Part shown: one piece after another, positions 1 through 5,728 of the stretch
Layout of the letters: each line of letters starts with the position of its first letter
Position numbering within the stretch: position 1 is the stretch's first letter
Source: CAZQKE01 sp964593865
GTDB taxonomy: Bacteria; Chloroflexota; Anaerolineae; JAAYZQ01
Reading direction: 5' to 3'
Assembly: GCA_964593865.1 (NCBI GenBank)
Contig: CAZQKE010000110.1
Coordinates: forward strand, 1-6,621
DNA length: 6,621 nt
Translations under genes and position numbers: made by a program
The notes under the pieces: generated by a model
The model's input: only the letters and a program-made list of their open reading frames with translations
What the model was told of the DNA's origin: nothing
The model's database searches: none

Positions 1-402
1 GGCGGCCTTGCGGGCCACCGCTTCGATGCGGTCCAGATCGCCGCTGTGCGGTTCGCCGTCGGCGCCGTAGCGCACCCACAGGGCGTCCACCTCTTGCACC
101 AGGCGTTCCGCCTCCTCCTGTCCCCGGATGTCGGCCAACAGACCGCCGACCTGGGTTGTGAGGGTGAGTTTTCCATCGCTGAAGGCCCCGCTCCCTCCCC
201 AACCGGTCATCAGGGAGCAGGTGGCGCATTCGACGCAGCGGCCTATCTCGCGGGCAGGGCAGCGGCGTTTGTCCAGGGATGGCCCTTTATCCAGCATCAG
301 CACGCGGGGGCGGGCCGTTTCGGTCAGGGTCAAGGCAGCAAAGATGCCCGCCGGTCCCGCGCCGACGATGATCACGTCATAGTCATAGTTTGCTTGGATC
401 AC
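1..402 (-). CDS. FAD-dependent dehydrogenase (COG2509-like), N-terminal part, runs off window
   Basis: Partial gene: 134 N-terminal residues are present and the frame stays open to the window edge. The protein begins VIQANYDYDVIIVGAGPAG. It has a Rossmann dinucleotide-binding motif, G14-x-G16-x-x-G19, after a hydrophobic beta strand, as expected for FAD binding. A cysteine cluster follows (C48, C56, C59, C62), then GWGGSGAFSDGKL at 67-79. Cysteines followed by G-GG-GAFSDGKL recall the uncharacterised FAD-dependent dehydrogenases of COG2509, from memory of the family. The likely role is a cytosolic flavoprotein oxidoreductase; the substrate is unknown. The start is GTG at 402-400: the nearby ATG (409-407) reads only two codons before a stop, and GAGGA lies 7 nt upstream of the GTG. 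The gene lies 96 nt after the phospholipase-like gene, so it may be the last visible gene of the same operon. The whole catalytic and C-terminal part is missing, so function beyond FAD binding is inferred. Confidence 0.85.
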   Translation of the reverse strand, partial: MIQANYDYDVIIVGAGPAGIFAALTLTETARPRVLMLDKGPSLDKRRCPAREIGRCVECATCSLMTGWGGSGAFSDGKLTLTTQVGGLLADIRGQEEAERLVQEVDALWVRYGADGEPHSGDLDRIEAVARKAA

Positions 403-409
403 TGCATTT

Positions 410-414
410 TCCTC
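410..414 (-). promoter_or_regulatory. Shine-Dalgarno GAGGA for the FAD dehydrogenase
   Basis: The minus strand reads GAGGA, then 7 nt, then GTG at 402. It decides the GTG start, because the only nearby ATG (409-407) is followed after one codon by a TGA stop. Confidence 0.6.
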
Positions 415-430
415 GGAAACGGCAAGCCGT

Positions 431-463
431 CCACGAAATGGGCACGAATACGCGAATGTGCCC
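431..463. repeat. Small palindromic intergenic element (GGGCAC...GTGCCC)
   Basis: A perfect 6-bp inverted repeat, GGGCAC (440-445) and GTGCCC (458-463), flanks a 12-nt centre. The flank and centre contain CACGAA, CACGAATA and CGCGAAT, three related short words in a row. This style resembles short dispersed repeats with ATTCGTG/CACGAAT words that I recall from Chloroflexota and similar genomes. Only one copy is present here, so dispersal is inferred. There is no U-run, so it is not a typical intrinsic terminator. Confidence 0.4.
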
Positions 464-477
464 GGTCCCGTGGCGCA

Positions 478-500
478 GGCGCAAGCCTTCGGTTTGCGCT
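478..500. other. Hairpin at the 3' end of the phospholipase-like gene
   Basis: GGCGCAAGCC (478-487) and GGTTTGCGCT (491-500) pair around a 3-nt loop. On the plus strand this is 10 pairs including two G-U wobbles. On the minus-strand transcript two of those become A-C mismatches, leaving a 6-bp core plus 2 bp. It overlaps the TAG stop at 501-499. It lacks a downstream U-tract, so it may protect the mRNA 3' end or be repeat-derived rather than terminate transcription. Confidence 0.4.
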
Positions 501-1290
501 ACTCATCTTCCAACGCCGCGATGGTTTCCAGGCTGTGCCTTGCAGCCTGTTCCACCAGGTCATCCACGCCGATCTCGGTCAGGAGCCGTTCGGCCAGGGG
601 CAGGTCGGCTTCAACATGGCGGCGGTGGGCGACCAGGTCGGCTTCCAGAGCCGGGTCGTCAGGGGTATCGCTCACCCGGCCGTGGCGCAGCCAGTACCAA
701 CGGCGGCGGGTCATGCGCAGGTAAGGTTCCAAGCCACCGCCTTCCTGCACCTGGGGCAGGACGATGCGGTGCATGGCGATAAGGCAGTTGCCGGGGGCAA
801 AGGTCCAGGTGTCTGCCGGGATGGAGGCTTTTTCCAGGGCAGAGATGATGCCTTCCGGGTCGGCAGCTTGAGTCCACAGGCGGGGGTCAATGGCCGTCAG
901 CAAAGAGTCTATGCCGGGCAGGGGTTGGCCCCTGGCCGCCAACCGCTCCCGCAAGGTCAGCCCCAGGCGGCCCGTGACCTCGTCGGTGGCGATGTGGCAC
1001 AGGTAACCCCGGACGAAGACCTTCTCCTCCGGCGTGAGACGGTGGAAAGGCGCCCGCAAAAAGTCGGTCTGGTGCTCCAAAAAATAGCCGGTGTGCCGTC
1101 GCAGCGGCGCGTTCTCGCGGTCTTTGGGCAAAAAATGGGTCGTGCCCTGCTCCAAGCCGTCGCAGAACTTGTCCACGTCGGGGGCCAGGCAACCGAAGAG
1201 AAAGGTCCCATAGTCGGTGGGGGACCGCTGCCCATTCAAGGCGGCCCACACCCGCTCGCCGACGACCAAATGGGTGAGAAAGGGAGCCAT
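499..1290 (-). CDS. Zinc-dependent phospholipase C-like protein
   Basis: A 263-residue protein with no signal peptide or membrane segment, so probably cytosolic. It resembles the zinc-dependent phospholipase C/S1-P1-like helical family (PF00882 type). Support comes from an N-terminal T-H7, GCLAPDVDKF at 33-42 (matching the family's G-x-x-x-PD pattern), H52 in a TTHF motif, and GYLCHIATDEV at 95-105, which gives H99-x3-D103 like the family's G-x-x-x-H-x3-D helix. These His and Asp residues are the expected metal ligands. In known members the reaction is phosphodiester hydrolysis of phospholipids, but many bacterial relatives are uncharacterised. The C-terminal 100 residues are Arg/Trp/Glu-rich helical sequence that I cannot assign. 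The ATG at 1290 follows GGAGG (1308-1304) with a long 13-nt spacing. The gene begins 34 nt after the upstream radical SAM gene, so it is probably co-transcribed. Gene existence is near certain; the family assignment is moderate. Confidence 0.75.
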   Translation of the reverse strand: MAPFLTHLVVGERVWAALNGQRSPTDYGTFLFGCLAPDVDKFCDGLEQGTTHFLPKDRENAPLRRHTGYFLEHQTDFLRAPFHRLTPEEKVFVRGYLCHIATDEVTGRLGLTLRERLAARGQPLPGIDSLLTAIDPRLWTQAADPEGIISALEKASIPADTWTFAPGNCLIAMHRIVLPQVQEGGGLEPYLRMTRRRWYWLRHGRVSDTPDDPALEADLVAHRRHVEADLPLAERLLTEIGVDDLVEQAARHSLETIAALEDE

Positions 1291-1324
1291 GGTCTATTTG
1301 CAGCCTCCATTCACCGAATCGCGT

Positions 1325-2728
1325 CTAGCCGGCGGTCGGTTCCAATCCCAAAATCTTGCGGGCCTTGCGGACATAGCGGGCCGGGTCGGTGTATTTTTCC
1401 CAAAAAGCGCGGACTCCGCGCCGCACCCGGTTTTTGAACAGCCGTTTCTGGCTGTAATCCCGCGCCCACTTGAGAAATTCGTAGTCTTGGCCCTTGATCT
1501 TCGGCTCGGTAGGGTTGCGGCGGTAGCTATCGTAATCGGTGATGAGGCTCAGGTCATGTTCAATGCAATAGTCGTACAGGTCCGTACCGGGGTGGGGGGT
1601 GAAAAAGGCGGGGCTGTAGTAATCCGGGTCTATTTCGCGGATCATGTTGACGGTGTCCATGACTTCCTCTTTGGTTTCGGTGGGGATGCCCAACATGTAG
1701 TTGGCCCAGATGGTCAGGCCGTACTTGCGGCAGACGCGGGCTGCTTCCCGGTTGCGCTCCGGTGTGGTCCCTTTGCGCAAAAAGTTGAGGACGCGGGCGT
1801 TGCCGCTCTCAAAGCCGATAAAGTAGCCTTTCAGCCCGGCTTTGGCCATCATCTCGACCATGTCGGGGTGCAGGGCGATGATGTCGGCGCGGGATTGGCA
1901 GAAGAAAGGTTGGGTGAACCCTTCCTCCCGGTAGCGGCGGGAGAACTCGGCCACCCAGCGGCGGTCCTCGGTCAGGCAGTCGTCGTGGAACATGAAGCTG
2001 GCAAAGTGGTATTTATCCTGCAGCTCCTTCAGCTCGGCGATGACGTTCTCTACCGAGCGGCGGCGTACCCCCCGGCCAAAGATCAGGTCTTCGCCCGGTT
2101 TGCAAAAGGAACAGTTGTAAACACAGCCCCGCCCGGCAATGATGGTTAGGAAAGGAGGCGGCAACTCTTTGACAAAGGGCACTTCGGGGCTATCTAGATC
2201 GTATCCCCATTTGCGCCACTCATTGAGGAAGAGATCCCGGTCGGCGAAGGGGATGGCGTCCAGATCGGGTGGCTCACCGACGATGACCTTCCGTTCGGGA
2301 GGATGGCCTTCCTCGATGGCCCGCAGCATCTTGGGGAAGGTGATCTCGGCTTCGCGGGTGACAAAGTAATCCACGTTGGGCATTTTGAGGGCATCGTTCA
2401 AGGCCAGGGTCACGTGCGGCCCCCCCACGATGGTGACGGTCTCCGGCTTGACCTCTTTGATGATCTGCAACGCTTGACGGGTGGGGTTGTAATCCACCGA
2501 CATCATGCCGATCCCGACCACGTCGGGATCGCGTTTGAGAAATTCCTCGCGGAAATGATCCCAGCTGCGCAGGGCACGGAGATCGATTAGGTCTATTTCA
2601 AAGCCCTGGGCTTTGGCCGCCGCGCTGATGGAGGCCAAGCCGTGGGCCACCCACCCGGCATCCATGCCCTGGCTTAGGCTGTTGAATCCTCTTCCGGCAA
2701 TGCCGGGGTAGATCAAAGTTGTTTTCAT
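1325..2728 (-). CDS. B12-binding-type radical SAM protein (second of pair)
   Basis: A 467-residue protein with the layout of class B radical SAM enzymes: an N-terminal cobalamin-binding-like Rossmann domain (about 1-150), then a radical SAM core (about 190-390), then a basic C-terminal tail. Visible motifs are VVGIGMMSVD at 70-79, VGGPHVTLA at 101-109 (the GGPH signature of B12-binding domains) and GRGCVYNCSFC at 199-209, giving the CxxxCxxC 4Fe-4S site C202/C206/C209. Further on are HDD at 248-250, GFESGN at 305-310 and MLGIPTETKEE at 345-355, which fit strands of the SAM barrel. No DxHxxG motif is present, which is common in this family and suggests cobalamin binding without a lower His ligand. 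Such enzymes perform radical methylations, cyclisations or rearrangements; the substrate is not deducible. The ATG at 2728 has AGAGG 9 nt upstream. It starts 21 nt after the paired radical SAM gene, indicating coupled expression. The tail (430-460) is rich in Arg/Lys and may contact an acidic partner or a membrane. Confidence 0.92.
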   Translation of the reverse strand: MKTTLIYPGIAGRGFNSLSQGMDAGWVAHGLASISAAAKAQGFEIDLIDLRALRSWDHFREEFLKRDPDVVGIGMMSVDYNPTRQALQIIKEVKPETVTIVGGPHVTLALNDALKMPNVDYFVTREAEITFPKMLRAIEEGHPPERKVIVGEPPDLDAIPFADRDLFLNEWRKWGYDLDSPEVPFVKELPPPFLTIIAGRGCVYNCSFCKPGEDLIFGRGVRRRSVENVIAELKELQDKYHFASFMFHDDCLTEDRRWVAEFSRRYREEGFTQPFFCQSRADIIALHPDMVEMMAKAGLKGYFIGFESGNARVLNFLRKGTTPERNREAARVCRKYGLTIWANYMLGIPTETKEEVMDTVNMIREIDPDYYSPAFFTPHPGTDLYDYCIEHDLSLITDYDSYRRNPTEPKIKGQDYEFLKWARDYSQKRLFKNRVRRGVRAFWEKYTDPARYVRKARKILGLEPTAG

Positions 2729-2749
2729 CGGAAACGACCTCTTGTCGGT

Positions 2750-4249
2750 TTACAGTTCTTGCTTTTCCATCTCCCGCCGCAGCTCGGTCTTTTCCGCCTT
2801 TGGGAAGAAGGTGCGCAGGGCGATACGGATGTTGCGCGGCAGGTTGAGCCAAAAGCCCCGTGATTTGAGGCGACGCCAGATGGGGCCGGGGCGCAGGTAG
2901 AATTGGCGGTAGGCACGGCGGTACATCTCTTCCACCAGCTCGGCGGTCATTTCGCCCATTTCGTAGCGGGCTTTTTGCTCAAAAAAGACATAATCTTCCC
3001 AATCCTGGATGAGCAGGCGGCCTTTTTCTTTGACGATTTCATAGACGCGGGTTCCGGGATACGGCGTCATCATGCTAAAGTTGGCGATGAGAGGGTCCAG
3101 CTCAATGGCAAAGTCAATGGTGCGCTGCATCGTCTCCCGTGTGTCTCCGGGTAGGCCGATGATGAAGAAGCCGATGGTTTCAATGCCGACCTCTTTGGCA
3201 TTGCGGAAGGCTTGGCGGATCTGGTCGTGATTGAGTCGCTTGTTAATGCTGATCAGCATATCCGGATCGCCGGTTTCCACGCCAAAGGCGGCGCGCTTCA
3301 ACCCGGCAGCCTTCATCTTGGCCAACAGTTCTTTGGTGGCCAAGTTGGCCCGGATGCCGTTGACAAAGATCCAGGGCACATGGTTCAGGTGGTTGGCAAT
3401 GAGCAGGTCCGAAAGCTCCATGAGGCGGTCCATCCGGATATTGGCCGAATCGTCCAAGACGCCGATCTCCTCGGCTCCTCGGTCACGAACGAGATGACGC
3501 CACTCTTCCAAGACGTTTTCCGCCGACCGCGCCCGCCATTTGACCGGCATGATGGATTGGGAACAGAAGGTGCAACGGTAGGGGCAACCCCGGCTGGTCA
3601 TGATGGAAAAGGATCTCGCCCCACTGATGGCGTCGGTAGCCGGTTGTAAGCTGGTGTAACGTTCCATCTTGAACAGGTCATAGGCAGGCCAGGGCAAGGA
3701 GTCCAGGTCGGCAATAGGAGGGCGGTCCGGGTTGCGGTGTAGTTCGCCGTCGCCGGTACGGTAACTGATGCCGAGGACGTCGCGCCACAGGCCGACCTCC
3801 GGGGCGAAAAGCCGCTCCGTGGAATGATCCGATTGATCCCGCTTCCACTCCTCCAGGCGATCCGACACCTCAATCCAGGTCGCTTCGCCCTCGCCCCGGA
3901 CGATCATATCCACCCCCGGTTGACGGAGCGACTCAAAATCCAGGTCCTCCGAAACGACGCTGACATGGGGACCGCCCAAGACGATGGGCACGTCGGTCAC
4001 CTCTTTGATGGCCGCCGCCGTGCGCCATGCCTGCTTGACCTGGGGGGTGTTGGCCGTGATGCCCACCAGGTCGGGCTTGAATTCGGCAATGAACTCGCGC
4101 AGAGGTTGGTCCTCCACGTCGGCGTCATAGACGCGCACCTCGTCGCCTCGCCGCAAAGAGACGGCGGCCAGATAGGCCAGTCCCAGGTGGGGGCTGGTCC
4201 GGGTGTCAATGGGCAGGCGGAATCTGGGGTTGATCAAAGCCACACGCAT
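2750..4249 (-). CDS. B12-binding-type radical SAM protein (first of pair)
   Basis: A 499-residue protein starting MRVALINPRFR. The open frame extends 18 codons further upstream to 4303, but family members begin with a short hydrophobic strand like RVALINP, and AGGAG lies at 4267-4263, 13 nt before the chosen ATG. The N-terminal domain (about 1-150) has the usual SPHLGLAYLAA (19-29), DLVGIT (60-65) and LGGPHVS (91-97) of cobalamin-binding domains, without DxHxxG. The radical SAM core (about 213-410) has SRGCPYRCTFCSQ with cluster ligands C222, C226 and C229. LDDSANI at 265-271 comes next, then GVETGDPD at 323-330 and IIGLPGDT at 363-370. The C-terminus (450-499) is basic and ends EKQEL. It is clearly a different subfamily from its neighbour, with many differences throughout, so it is not a recent duplicate. 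The role is probably radical-based modification of an unknown substrate, together with the next gene. Confidence 0.92.
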   Translation of the reverse strand: MRVALINPRFRLPIDTRTSPHLGLAYLAAVSLRRGDEVRVYDADVEDQPLREFIAEFKPDLVGITANTPQVKQAWRTAAAIKEVTDVPIVLGGPHVSVVSEDLDFESLRQPGVDMIVRGEGEATWIEVSDRLEEWKRDQSDHSTERLFAPEVGLWRDVLGISYRTGDGELHRNPDRPPIADLDSLPWPAYDLFKMERYTSLQPATDAISGARSFSIMTSRGCPYRCTFCSQSIMPVKWRARSAENVLEEWRHLVRDRGAEEIGVLDDSANIRMDRLMELSDLLIANHLNHVPWIFVNGIRANLATKELLAKMKAAGLKRAAFGVETGDPDMLISINKRLNHDQIRQAFRNAKEVGIETIGFFIIGLPGDTRETMQRTIDFAIELDPLIANFSMMTPYPGTRVYEIVKEKGRLLIQDWEDYVFFEQKARYEMGEMTAELVEEMYRRAYRQFYLRPGPIWRRLKSRGFWLNLPRNIRIALRTFFPKAEKTELRREMEKQEL

Positions 4250-4262
4250 CGGCTCTCTGCAT

Positions 4263-4267
4263 CTCCT
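4263..4267 (-). promoter_or_regulatory. Shine-Dalgarno AGGAG for the first radical SAM gene
   Basis: The minus strand reads AGGAG 13 nt before the ATG at 4249. The spacing is long but matches the 13-nt spacing seen in front of the phospholipase-like gene. It supports the ATG at 4249 over the longer open frame to 4303. Confidence 0.45.
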
Positions 4268-4311
4268 CTCCAGGTTTCGGCAGACGGTAGATCCAAACTC
4301 CAAGCGCGCGC

Positions 4312-4332
4312 CCCCCGTCTTGGCGGCGGGGG
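4312..4332. other. GC hairpin between LysM and radical SAM genes
   Basis: CCCCCG (4312-4317) and CGGGGG (4327-4332) form a perfect 6-bp GC stem with a 9-nt loop. It lies 12 nt past the LysM stop codon. No U-run follows on the minus-strand transcript, so it may stabilise or attenuate the message rather than end it. GC-rich DNA yields such stems by chance, hence low confidence. Confidence 0.3.
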
Positions 4333-4343
4333 AAGCCTGCTAC

Positions 4344-5540
4344 TTACCGGGTCTGCCATTTGAACGGAACCCGTCCACCGAGAGGGCTGCGGGGACGGTG
4401 CAGGATCTGCAACGGTCCGTCGCGTCGCCCCTCGACGATCTGCACCGCCCAACGGTACGTTCCTGCCGCCCGCCCCGTCAGGTCCAGGGTGTAGGTGGGT
4501 TCCGTGAGTAGGGTGAGAAAGCAGGGCGTTCGCTGCTCTTCCCACCACAGGTAAAGGGCGAAATAGTCTCCCGGTTCCAAAGGCTGCTCGCTTTGCCAGG
4601 TCAGGGTGATGGTTCCATCGGGTGCAGGTTCGGGTTCGGAGGAGGGGACGGGGGCGGGCAGCGGCAATGCACCCGGACCGGTTTCCCGGCTGCCGGTGAG
4701 GGCGGGCGTCGCGGCCAGGGCTTTCTGGGCCGAAGACAAAGGAACCAGCAGTATCTGCCCCCGGTAGACGATGCCGGGATCGTCCAGTTTGTTGGCAGAG
4801 ACTATATCGGCTACCGTCGCGCCGTACCGCCGGGCAATGCGGGCAACAAAGTCGCCGGGCTGCACGACGTGGACTGTGCTCCAGGGCAAGGCCGCCGCCG
4901 GGGCCGCGGTCGGCGTCTCGGTCGGTATCGCGGTGGGGGTGACGGTCGGGGCCACGGTGGGCGTAGCGGAGACGGGGTGTGCGGCGGCGACGGTCGGCGT
5001 CGGGGGAAGAAAGGGAGTGATGGTCAAAAGGAGGGTGGCGGTCACCGGGGAAGCAGGTGCAGGGATCTGGGTCGCCGTAGGCGGCACGGGGATGGCGGAA
5101 GCCGTTGGCAGCGGGGTGTCCGTGTAGGTCGGCCGGACCGTCGGCGAAGCGGAAGGGACCGCCCGCGCTGCCGGGGCAGCGGACGGAGCCGGGCCGGGAA
5201 ACGGCCAATAGTACCAAAGTGCGGCGGCGATCAAGGCAATCAAGGCCAACAGGCCACCGCCGATAGATAAGGCGATCTTGCGTTCGCGGCTGCGCCGGGC
5301 CTGGGCTGCGGCGACCAGGGACGGCGGGGCGATCCGTTGGGATCGCACCGGGTTGCTGTAACGCGGACAATGGGTCCAACTCCCACTCAAGCATGTTTCA
5401 CTCTGGAATGTCAGTTCAACCGGTTTCGCACGCTCCTGGGCGTAGCAATAGTTGGCCGCGTGAGGATAGGCAAAGTGGCTGTCGGGATCGTGGCGGCATC
5501 CCAGATAAGGACACGCTTTTGAGAGCGAATCCGGGTTCAC
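4344..5540 (-). CDS. Membrane-anchored LysM protein with N-terminal Cys-rich domain
   Basis: A 398-residue protein, reading from the N-terminus. A Cys-rich segment (about 8-62) starts CPYLG and ends CPRY, with Cys at 10, 15, 32, 50 and 58 and several His; it looks like a small metal-binding module. A basic stretch (79-88) precedes one membrane helix (about 89-112, GGGLLALIALIAAALWYYW). A Pro/Thr/Ala linker (113-220) with VAPTVTPTAIPTETPT-like repeats follows, then a LysM domain (about 223-267, VHVVQPGDFVARIARRYGAT to GQILLVP). A beta-rich C-terminal domain (about 305-398) with an FALYLWWEEQ strand resembles an Ig/FN3 fold. The expected topology puts the Cys-rich part in the cytosol and the LysM part outside, binding peptidoglycan or another cell-surface glycan. 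The start is GTG at 5540, with AAAGGA 8 nt upstream. A GTG 36 nt further upstream (5576) has a purine-rich motif too close to work well. I recall this architecture from Chloroflexota LysM proteins. The function is unknown. It heads the operon downstream of a consensus promoter. Confidence 0.85.
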   Translation of the reverse strand: MNPDSLSKACPYLGCRHDPDSHFAYPHAANYCYAQERAKPVELTFQSETCLSGSWTHCPRYSNPVRSQRIAPPSLVAAAQARRSRERKIALSIGGGLLALIALIAAALWYYWPFPGPAPSAAPAARAVPSASPTVRPTYTDTPLPTASAIPVPPTATQIPAPASPVTATLLLTITPFLPPTPTVAAAHPVSATPTVAPTVTPTAIPTETPTAAPAAALPWSTVHVVQPGDFVARIARRYGATVADIVSANKLDDPGIVYRGQILLVPLSSAQKALAATPALTGSRETGPGALPLPAPVPSSEPEPAPDGTITLTWQSEQPLEPGDYFALYLWWEEQRTPCFLTLLTEPTYTLDLTGRAAGTYRWAVQIVEGRRDGPLQILHRPRSPLGGRVPFKWQTR

Positions 5541-5548
5541 GGCATCAA

Positions 5549-5554
5549 TCCTTT
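5549..5554 (-). promoter_or_regulatory. Shine-Dalgarno AAAGGA that decides the LysM start
   Basis: AAAGGA on the minus strand sits 8 nt before the GTG at 5540, which is good spacing. The alternative GTG at 5576 has only TAGGAT directly abutting it. This places the protein start at residue 13 of the longer open frame, just before NPDSLSKACPYLG. Confidence 0.55.
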
Positions 5555-5584
5555 GTCGGCAGAGCTGCTGGCCCACATCCTAGA

Positions 5585-5609
5585 CCGGACGGCGCCCGGT
5601 GCCATCCGG
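5585..5609. other. Strong leader hairpin upstream of the LysM gene
   Basis: On the transcript, CCGGATGGC (5609-5601) pairs with GCCGTCCGG (5593-5585) around a 7-nt loop. This gives 9 pairs, one of them U-G. It lies about 18 nt past the predicted transcription start and 44 nt before the GTG start. No U-tract follows, so it is not a terminator. It could stabilise the mRNA or be part of a regulatory leader, but no known riboswitch was recognised. Confidence 0.45.
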
Positions 5610-5633
5610 TTGCGGTGCGAAACGGTGAGGTGC

Positions 5634-5662
5634 ATTATAGGCCATGTTGGGAGAGATGTCAA
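5634..5662 (-). promoter_or_regulatory. Consensus sigma-70-type promoter for the LysM/radical SAM operon
   Basis: The minus strand reads TTGACA (5662-5657), then exactly 17 bp, then TATAAT (5639-5634). Both hexamers match the bacterial housekeeping consensus at all positions, with the ideal spacing, in otherwise GC-rich DNA. Transcription should start near 5627, leaving a leader of about 87 nt before the GTG at 5540. It sits after the TauE/SafE gene, which separates that gene from the downstream five-gene unit. No operator-like palindrome overlaps it clearly, so high constitutive transcription is the simplest reading (inference). Confidence 0.8.
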
Positions 5663-5728
5663 AACGCCGTCCGCCACAACACCGGGGGTACGGGTCGGTA
5701 TCGGCTCTTCCCGCCTTGCCTGGTGGCC
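5663..5728. other. Spacer between TauE gene end and promoter; nothing recognised
   Basis: The 66 bp between the permease stop codon and the -35 element contain only weak, long-loop inverted repeats. No convincing intrinsic terminator was found, so some read-through from the permease gene is possible. Confidence 0.4.

Noticed and set aside
46..1437. Long plus-strand open frame of 463 codons
   Set aside because: It lies antisense to three minus-strand genes and runs across their boundaries. It shows low-complexity Gly/Gln/Val-rich composition and no recognisable domain. It is a codon-bias shadow in GC-rich DNA.
1217..2149. 310-codon plus-strand open frame
   Set aside because: It is antisense to the radical SAM gene and the start of the phospholipase-like gene. 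It has no recognisable motif and is explained by codon bias.
4250..4303. 18-codon N-terminal extension of the first radical SAM protein
   Set aside because: The extension is Arg/Cys-rich and unlike the family, whose members start at the first beta strand. The ribosome-binding site at 4267-4263 falls inside it and serves the ATG at 4249.
4593..5270. Gly/Arg-rich plus-strand frame resembling a repetitive protein
   Set aside because: It is the antisense reading of the Pro/Thr/Ala linker of the LysM protein, where the repeats arise from the PT-rich coding sequence.
4234..5394. 386-codon minus-strand open frame overlapping the LysM gene
   Set aside because: Same strand but another frame. It is Arg/Pro/His-rich with no domain, while the overlapping frame encodes a clear LysM protein with a membrane helix.
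5663..5728. Possible intrinsic terminator after the permease gene
   Set aside because: Only short stems with long loops (for example GCCG...CGGC) can be formed. The following TTTT belongs mainly to the -35 region of the promoter.
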